Of a stretch of 64,000 bases of DNA, positions 59,090 to 64,000 are shown in pieces. Origin of the DNA: CAILZL01 sp049840395. Lineage in GTDB: Bacteria > Pseudomonadota > Gammaproteobacteria > Steroidobacterales > Steroidobacteraceae. The translations under genes and the position numbers were made by a program. The notes under the pieces are model-generated. The model saw nothing but the letters and a program-made list of their open reading frames with translations. It had not been told where the DNA came from and did not search any database. The DNA lies in assembly GCA_049840395.1 (NCBI GenBank), contig JASGLD010000006.1:124001-188000 (forward strand). Reading direction: 5' to 3'. Positions within the stretch are counted from its first letter, which is position 1; every line of letters starts with the position of its first letter.

Positions 59090-60553
59090 TCACGCAAACT
59101 TTTCCGGTATGCGTTTGTGCCAATCCGTAGCCTGTTGATACATGTGCGCCAGATTGAGCAACTTGGCTTCCGCGAAGTGACCGCCGATGCTCTGCAAGCC
59201 CACTGGCAGGCCATCGAGAAATCCGCAGGGAATGGACATGGCAGGCAAACCGGCCAGGTTGGCGCCGATGGTGTAGATGTCGTTCAAGTACATGGTGATG
59301 GGATCATCGAACTTTGCGCCGATATCGAAAGCCGGCGTCGGCGAAGTCGGCCCCATCAGCACATCCACTTGTTGGAAGGCGCGATTGAAATCGTCGGTGA
59401 TCAAACGGCGAATCTTTTGCGCGCGCAGGTAGTAAGCATCGTAGTAACCGGCGGACAGCACATAGGCGCCGGTCATGATGCGACGCTTCACTTCCGGACC
59501 AAACCCCTCACCACGCGAACGCTTGTACAAATCCTGCAGATCGCGCGGATTGTCGCAGCGATAGCCGAAACGCACGCCATCGAAACGTGACAGATTGGAA
59601 GAACACTCCGCTGGTGCCACCACATAGTAAGTGGGCACGGACAACGGCAGATTGGGCAAGGACACTTCCACTAACTCAGCGCCCAGGCTTTCGTAAACCT
59701 TGAGCGCCTCACGCACCGGCCGGGCATTGTCTTCGCTCAGTCCCTTGTCGAAGAACTCCTTCACCAGACCGATCTTCAAACCCTTGAGCGATTGATTGAG
59801 TGTGGCGCGATAGTCCGGCACCGGCACATCCACGCTGGTGGAATCCTGTACGTCAAAACCCGACATGGATTGCAACAACAGAGCTGCATCTTCTGCACTC
59901 AGACACATCACACCCGCCTGATCCAGGCTGGAAGCGAAGGCGATCATGCCGTAGCGCGACACACGACCGTAGGTGGGCTTGATGCCGGTGAGCGCGGTCA
60001 ACGCTGCGGGCTGACGAATCGAACCACCGGTGTCGGTACCGGTGGCAGCCGGCGCAATGCGTGCCGCCACTGCCGCAGCCGAACCACCCGAAGAACCGCC
60101 GGGCACTTTGGCCAGATTCCAGGGATTCTTCACCGAACCGTAGTAACTGGTTTCATTGGACGAACCCATGGCGAATTCGTCCATGTTGGTCTTGCCCAGC
60201 ATGACGATACCGTCACGCTTCATACGCGCCACCACCGTGGCGTCATAGGGAGCAACGAAATTCGACAGCATCTTCGAGGCGCAGGTGGTTAACACACCAT
60301 CGGTGCAGAAGATGTCCTTGTGCGCCAGCGGCAGACCGGTCAGTACCCCGCCCTGACCGGCGGCCAGCTGAGCATCGGCAGCAGCAGCCTGGGCCAGCGC
60401 CTGTTCGGGCGTGACGGTGATGAAGGCATTCAATTCGCCATTGAAGCGTTCAATGCGCTTGAGAAAGTGCTGCGTCAGTTCGACGCTGGAAAAGCGCTTG
60501 GCCTTAAGACCATCGGCCAATTCGGCCAGAGTTTGGGTATGCAACTCGGTCAT
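59090..60553 (-). CDS. gatA: Aspartyl/glutamyl-tRNA amidotransferase subunit A
   Basis: The 487-residue glutaminase subunit. Amidase signature with the Ser-cisSer-Lys triad: LPLAHKDIFC (Lys about 80), VPGGSSGGSAAAVAARIAPAATGTDTGGSIRQPA (cis-Ser and nucleophile Ser), LTGIKPTYGRVSRYG. Ends with LVNxx-type LNLAHMYQQATDWHKRIPEKF. It releases ammonia from glutamine for GatB. The ATG at 60553 shares a base with the gatC stop (TGATG), so the two are coupled. Confidence 0.96.
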   Translation of the reverse strand: MTELHTQTLAELADGLKAKRFSSVELTQHFLKRIERFNGELNAFITVTPEQALAQAAAADAQLAAGQGGVLTGLPLAHKDIFCTDGVLTTCASKMLSNFVAPYDATVVARMKRDGIVMLGKTNMDEFAMGSSNETSYYGSVKNPWNLAKVPGGSSGGSAAAVAARIAPAATGTDTGGSIRQPAALTALTGIKPTYGRVSRYGMIAFASSLDQAGVMCLSAEDAALLLQSMSGFDVQDSTSVDVPVPDYRATLNQSLKGLKIGLVKEFFDKGLSEDNARPVREALKVYESLGAELVEVSLPNLPLSVPTYYVVAPAECSSNLSRFDGVRFGYRCDNPRDLQDLYKRSRGEGFGPEVKRRIMTGAYVLSAGYYDAYYLRAQKIRRLITDDFNRAFQQVDVLMGPTSPTPAFDIGAKFDDPITMYLNDIYTIGANLAGLPAMSIPCGFLDGLPVGLQSIGGHFAEAKLLNLAHMYQQATDWHKRIPEKFA

Positions 60554-60843
60554 CACTCAATCACCTTCGGCACCAGGTACAGACCCGCTTCCACCTTGCC
60601 GGCGTTGCGCTGGAATTTTTCGTGCTCGTCCACGGCGGTCACCGCATCGACGCGTAAGCGCTGCACCTGACCGGCCAGCGGATGCGCCATCGGCTCGACG
60701 GCACTCACATCGGCGGCATTGAGCTGCTCCACCAGGTTGAGAATCTTGGACAGGCTGGCGGCATAGACCGGCGCCTCGGCCTCGGTGATGGACAACCGCG
60801 CCAGATGCGCGATGGCTTCAACATCGTTGCGGGTTAAGCTCAT
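60553..60843 (-). CDS. gatC: Aspartyl/glutamyl-tRNA amidotransferase subunit C
   Basis: A 96-residue protein from ATG 60843: MSLTRNDVEAIAHLARLSITEAEAPVYAASLSKILNLVEQLNAADVSAVEPMAHPLAGQVQRLRVDAV ending VEAGLYLVPKVIE. It wraps between GatA and GatB and stabilises them. First gene of the operon, divergent from mreB (356-base gap). The longer frame up to 61101 is not used, as the family starts here. Confidence 0.94.
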   Translation of the reverse strand: MSLTRNDVEAIAHLARLSITEAEAPVYAASLSKILNLVEQLNAADVSAVEPMAHPLAGQVQRLRVDAVTAVDEHEKFQRNAGKVEAGLYLVPKVIE

Positions 60844-61199
60844 AAATCCGGCCGTTAATCCTGACTGGTTGCGGGACTTGCCAATGCCTGTAACAGGTAT
60901 GGGGTTTTCTGGCATCGGTGTTACAGCGGGCTGCCATGTTTCGATGCCGCAAAATGGGCGTGAATCATACACGCCTACAGCCGTGAAGTCGCATATAGCA
61001 CGGCTGCAGAGACCTGCCTTGGCCAGCTTGATGAAGTGCTCCTCGGCACTGCATCCAACACCTATGGCGATGCGCCACCGCCGCCGCTTTGCGACAACCA
61101 AAAAACTATTTTCAAAGCTGTGAAATCAGCATTGAAATAGTGCAGGTGAACTCATAGAGTAGCGGCCAATTTTTAACCATAACCTTCCCGACGCCCAAC
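60844..61199. other. Divergent gatC/mreB intergenic region
   Basis: 356 bases with no gene. The mreB-side promoter is listed separately. The stretch GGCGTG-AATCATA-CACGCC (60957-60975) is an inverted repeat of six-base arms that could bind a regulator or be part of the gatC leader. Confidence 0.4.
61132..61160 (+). promoter_or_regulatory. Putative sigma-70 promoter of mreB
   Basis: TTGAAA at 61132-61137 and TAGAGT at 61155-61160 with a 17-base spacer, 40 bases before the mreB ATG. A reasonable match to TTGACA/TATAAT; no experimental support. Confidence 0.42.
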
Positions 61200-62243
61200 A
61201 TGTTCAAAAATCTCAGGGGTTATTTTTCCAATGACCTCTCCATCGATCTGGGTACCGCCAACACGCTGATTTACGTGCGCGGCCGCGGTATCGTGCTTAA
61301 CGAACCATCGGTGGTGGCCATTCGCGAAGAACCGGGTCGCGGTGGCAAGAAGATCGAAGCCGTGGGTGCCGAAGCCAAAAACATGCTGGGCCGTACCCCC
61401 GGCCATATCACTGCAATTCGCCCCATGAAGGACGGCGTGATTGCCGACTTCACCATTACCGAGGAAATGCTCAAGTACTTCATCGGCAAGGTGCACGGTA
61501 ATCGCCTGATTCGCCCCAGCCCGCGCGTGCTGGTGTGCGTGCCCTACGGCTCCACCCAGGTGGAACGTCGCGCCATTCAAGAATCGGCCGAAGGCGCCGG
61601 CGCCCGCTGGGTGCGTCTGATCGAAGAACCCATGGCCGCTGCCGTCGGCGCCGGTCTGCCGGTACATGAAGCCCGCGGCTCCATGGTGCTGGACATCGGT
61701 GGCGGCACCTCGGAAGTGGCAGTGATCTCCTTGAACGGCATCGTCTACGCCTCCTCGGTACGCATCGGCGGCGACCGTTTCGACGAAGCCATCATCAACT
61801 ACGTACGCCGCAACTACGGCATCCTGATCGGCGATTCCACCGCCGAACGCATCAAGATCGAAATCGGCTCGGCCTATCCCGGCCAGCAGGTCCGCGAAAT
61901 CTCGGTCAAGGGCCGCAATCTGTCGGAAGGCGTGCCACGCAGCTTCACGCTGAATTCCAATGAAATCCTCGAAGCTCTTCAGGAACCGCTGTCCGGCATC
62001 GTCGGCGCGGTGAAAGTGGCGCTGGAACAGACCCCACCGGAACTGGGCGCGGACGTGGCCGAACGCGGCATCGTGCTGACCGGCGGTGGCGCCCTGCTGC
62101 GCGACATCGACAAGCTGCTGATGGAAGAAACCGGCCTGCCGGTGGTGGTGGCAGAAGACCCGCTCACCTGCGTCGCCCGTGGTGGCGGCCGCATGCTGGA
62201 GCTGATCGACGAGCACGGTCCGCAGTTGTTCAATCTGGAATAG
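61200..62243 (+). CDS. mreB: Rod shape-determining protein MreB
   Basis: A 347-residue bacterial actin that guides lateral wall synthesis. Actin-type ATP-binding loops: DLSIDLGTANTLIYVRGRGIVLNEPSVVAI, SMVLDIGGGTSEVAVISLNGIV, IVLTGGGALLRDIDKLL. Membrane-binding short N-terminus (MFKNLRGYFSND). A standard length for the family. It opens the mreBCD-mrdA operon, which continues past the window edge. Confidence 0.97.
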   Translation: MFKNLRGYFSNDLSIDLGTANTLIYVRGRGIVLNEPSVVAIREEPGRGGKKIEAVGAEAKNMLGRTPGHITAIRPMKDGVIADFTITEEMLKYFIGKVHGNRLIRPSPRVLVCVPYGSTQVERRAIQESAEGAGARWVRLIEEPMAAAVGAGLPVHEARGSMVLDIGGGTSEVAVISLNGIVYASSVRIGGDRFDEAIINYVRRNYGILIGDSTAERIKIEIGSAYPGQQVREISVKGRNLSEGVPRSFTLNSNEILEALQEPLSGIVGAVKVALEQTPPELGADVAERGIVLTGGGALLRDIDKLLMEETGLPVVVAEDPLTCVARGGGRMLELIDEHGPQLFNLE

Positions 62244-62343
62244 CTTCGAGTTCGCTTATGCAAGGGCGACCGGCGGGTTGTCCTTGCGCGCAGTTTCCGG
62301 TCTCTTCCTTACGCAACCTCACCAACCCAACGATCGAGTTCCA

Positions 62344-63378
62344 GTGGCAAGCTTCGGCTCCGACTCACGTCCCATTATTGGCCGCGGCCCTTCGCTGGTC
62401 GCACGCTCACTGGTATTGATCGCGCTGAGCGTCGCCCTGATGGTGGGCGACCAGCGCTATGACTATCTACAACAACTGCGCAGCATCATGTCCTCCAGTG
62501 TCTATCCCCTGCAATGGCTGGTGGATGCGCCGTTTCGCGCCACCCGCTGGATGGGCGAGAGCGTCACCGACCGCAGCGAATTGCGCAGCGAAAATACCCG
62601 CCTGAGCCAGGAACTGCGCGACGCCCAAGTGGATTTGCAGAAACTGGCGGCATTGACCGAAGAGAATCGCCGTCTACGCGAACTGGGCGATGCGTCCGAC
62701 GACGTGGCCAAGCAGCGCTTGGTAGCGCAGATCATGCGCGTCAACGTCGACGATCCACTGCGGCATCGCGTGCTGCTCAATAAAGGCCAGAAGGATGGCG
62801 TCTTCAAAAGCCAGCCCATCCTCGACGCACATGGCATCTTCGGTCAGATCACCCAAGTCGGTCGCTATACCTCAGAAGCCATTTTGATTTCCGATCCGGC
62901 GCATGCCATTCCTGTACGAGTAGGTCGCAGCGGCCTGCGCACCATTGCCGAAGGCACGGGCAATTTAAACAAGCTCAACCTGCCCTTCCTCACCGGCGAA
63001 GCCGATGTGAAGGTGGGCGATCTGCTGGTGGCCTCAGGTCTGGGCGGTGTGTTTCCAGCCGGCTATCCGGTGGGCACGATCACGCGCGTGGAACGCGACC
63101 CGGCCCAGACCTTCGCGCTGGTAGAAGCCAAGCCCATGGCAAAGCTGGATAGCGATTACGAAGTGGTACTGATCTGGTACAAGCCGCCAGCAGTGGAACC
63201 GGCCATTGCGCCAGCCGCCACACCGGGCACGGTAACGGTCACTCCGGAACAATTGGAAGCCGCGACTAAAACCAGCGGCACGATTACCCGTCAAACCGAG
63301 CAGTCTTCACCTCAAACTTCGTCTCAATCTTCGTCTCAATCCGCGCCCCAAACATCGCCCCAGCCGGCTCAACCCTGA
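62344..63378 (+). CDS. mreC: Rod shape-determining protein MreC
   Basis: About 344 residues from GTG 62344 (VASFGSDSRPIIGRGPSLVARSL); a TTG at 62278 in frame would add 22 residues, so the start is uncertain. One N-terminal membrane segment (SLVARSLVLIALSVALMVGDQR), coiled coil with RSELRSENTRLSQELRDAQVDLQKLAALTEENRRLREL, then the MreC beta-domains: RVLLNKGQKDGVFKSQPILDAHGIFGQITQVG, ILISDPAHAIPVRV, LPFLTGEADVKVGDLLVASGLGGVFPAGYPVG. The tail is Ser/Gln/Pro rich (QSSPQTSSQSSSQ), as in some gammaproteobacteria. It links MreB to PBP2 and MreD. Confidence 0.9.
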   Translation: MASFGSDSRPIIGRGPSLVARSLVLIALSVALMVGDQRYDYLQQLRSIMSSSVYPLQWLVDAPFRATRWMGESVTDRSELRSENTRLSQELRDAQVDLQKLAALTEENRRLRELGDASDDVAKQRLVAQIMRVNVDDPLRHRVLLNKGQKDGVFKSQPILDAHGIFGQITQVGRYTSEAILISDPAHAIPVRVGRSGLRTIAEGTGNLNKLNLPFLTGEADVKVGDLLVASGLGGVFPAGYPVGTITRVERDPAQTFALVEAKPMAKLDSDYEVVLIWYKPPAVEPAIAPAATPGTVTVTPEQLEAATKTSGTITRQTEQSSPQTSSQSSSQSAPQTSPQPAQP

Positions 63379-63439
63379 TCATGATTCAGATCACTTCATT
63401 CACTAGCTTGGCACTCACTCGCTCGGTCAAGGTGTGGTC

Positions 63440-63916
63440 ATGAGCGGCCGCGTCGGCGTCATGCGCGTGCTGTTGACCTCGGCGGTGGCGCTGCTGCTCA
63501 CCATTGTGCCGCTGCCCGCGATCATAAATATGGGCCGGCCGGACTGGCTGATCTTGCTGGTTATCTATTGGTCGCTGAATGCGCCCATGCTGGCGGGCCT
63601 GACCTATGCCTGGATATGCGGACTGATCCTGGATGCCTTGATCGGTAATCTCATCGGTCAGCACGCGCTGGCCTTTGTATTGGTGGCCACCGCCGCACAG
63701 CATTTTCAATTGCGTATTCGTGTATTTCCCGTACCCCATCAAGCGGTAGTGGTATTGCTGCTGCTTGCCTTGTATCACTTCCTGTTGTTCTGGATCGACG
63801 GCATCGTCGGCACTGCAGTGGCCTCCTGGTTGCGCTGGCTGCCGGCGGTAGTGGGCGCATTGCTATGGCCATTGTTAGTGGCCGTGCTCGACACCAGCAA
63901 TCGGCATCTTCGTTAA
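63440..63916 (+). CDS. mreD: Rod shape-determining protein MreD
   Basis: A 158-residue inner-membrane protein (ATG 63440; a GTG at 63434 adds two residues). Five hydrophobic segments: VLLTSAVALLLTIVPLP, WLILLVIYWSLN, AWICGLILDALIGNLIGQHALAFVLVAT, HQAVVVLLLLALYHFLLFWIDG, WLPAVVGALLWPLLVAVLD. GLILDALIGNLIGQHAL is the best family signature. 61 bases after mreC, 3 bases before mrdA. Confidence 0.92.
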   Translation: MSGRVGVMRVLLTSAVALLLTIVPLPAIINMGRPDWLILLVIYWSLNAPMLAGLTYAWICGLILDALIGNLIGQHALAFVLVATAAQHFQLRIRVFPVPHQAVVVLLLLALYHFLLFWIDGIVGTAVASWLRWLPAVVGALLWPLLVAVLDTSNRHLR

Positions 63917-63919
63917 CCC

Positions 63920-64000
63920 ATGTTACGTCGCTCACGCATCAAGGATCATCATGGCGAAATGCGCATGTTCACGCAGCGCGCCTTCGTCGCCACCGGCCTG
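63920..64000 (+). CDS. mrdA: Penicillin-binding protein 2, N-terminus only
   Basis: The first 27 codons of a gene cut by the window edge. MLRRSRIKDHHGEMRMFTQR and the start of a hydrophobic segment (AFVATGL) match the cytoplasmic tail of PBP2, the transpeptidase of the elongasome, which starts with RxRIKDHxxExRxFxxR. Following mreD in the usual order supports the call. It starts 3 bases after the mreD stop. Confidence 0.82.
   Translation, partial: MLRRSRIKDHHGEMRMFTQRAFVATGL

Noticed and set aside
61173..62216. Long minus-strand ORF of 347 codons opposite mreB
   Set aside because: It lies exactly antisense to a clear mreB, has low-complexity His/Gln/Gly-rich translation and no family motif. 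GC-rich codon usage commonly opens such frames.

Overview
The window looks like chromosomal DNA of a gammaproteobacterium. The right end carries gatC-gatA-gatB divergent from mreB-mreC-mreD-mrdA, an arrangement known from Gammaproteobacteria such as Pseudomonas, with hslO (Hsp33) nearby. Coding density is high, GC is moderate to high, and the left half is rich in TonB-dependent receptors (TBDRs) and exported proteins of uncharacterised families. A Steroidobacter/Nevskia-like lineage would fit, but that is only an inference from gene style.

Left half (1-34.7 kb): four TBDR loci built from the same few families of small exported proteins. These are: (a) DUF6152 proteins, mature N-terminus beginning with HH (five copies); (b) exported proteins with an S-x-G-x-WEGxTLVVDT motif, some of them lipoproteins (eight copies); (c) exported proteins with a CDxxCL start that read as tandem NTF2/SnoaL-like folds (six copies); (d) single NTF2/SnoaL-like exported proteins (two copies). 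Cluster A (1-5.6 kb) is TBDR, b, a, a, b, divergent from an IclR regulator. A PepSY-TM protein and a (c) protein follow at 6-8.4 kb. Cluster B (8.6-16.3 kb) is a, b, b, c, c, d, TBDR, divergent from a LacI regulator. A solitary TBDR (18-20.7 kb), an exported amidohydrolase and a DUF4142 protein lie between. Cluster C (23-30.4 kb) is TBDR, c, c, b, b, a. Cluster D (30.7-34.7 kb) is c, b, b, a, d. Clusters B and C look like rearranged copies of one cassette. Together they suggest import and periplasmic handling of one or a few organic compounds under IclR/LacI control. The substrate cannot be read from the sequence.

Middle (35-51.5 kb): a LytS/LytTR-type two-component pair divergent from cluster D, an SDR, a small deaminase/GNAT/methyltransferase group, DUF3224, a GST, an IorAB-type molybdenum hydroxylase, alanine dehydrogenase with a divergent Lrp/AsnC regulator, a radical SAM protein, two membrane acyltransferases and a second LytS/LytTR pair.

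Right part (51.6-64 kb): a MacAB-like export operon whose fusion-protein gene is frameshifted, a frameshifted exported zinc-free MDR oxidoreductase, hslO, gatCAB and the mre/mrdA cell-shape operon, which runs off the edge.

Three genes (TBDR A, the MacA-like gene and the MDR gene) each carry one apparent extra T on the + strand in a short T run. They may be real pseudogenes or base-calling errors. Several palindromic intergenic repeat families are scattered through the window. No tRNA, rRNA, CRISPR array, insertion sequence or prophage was recognised.
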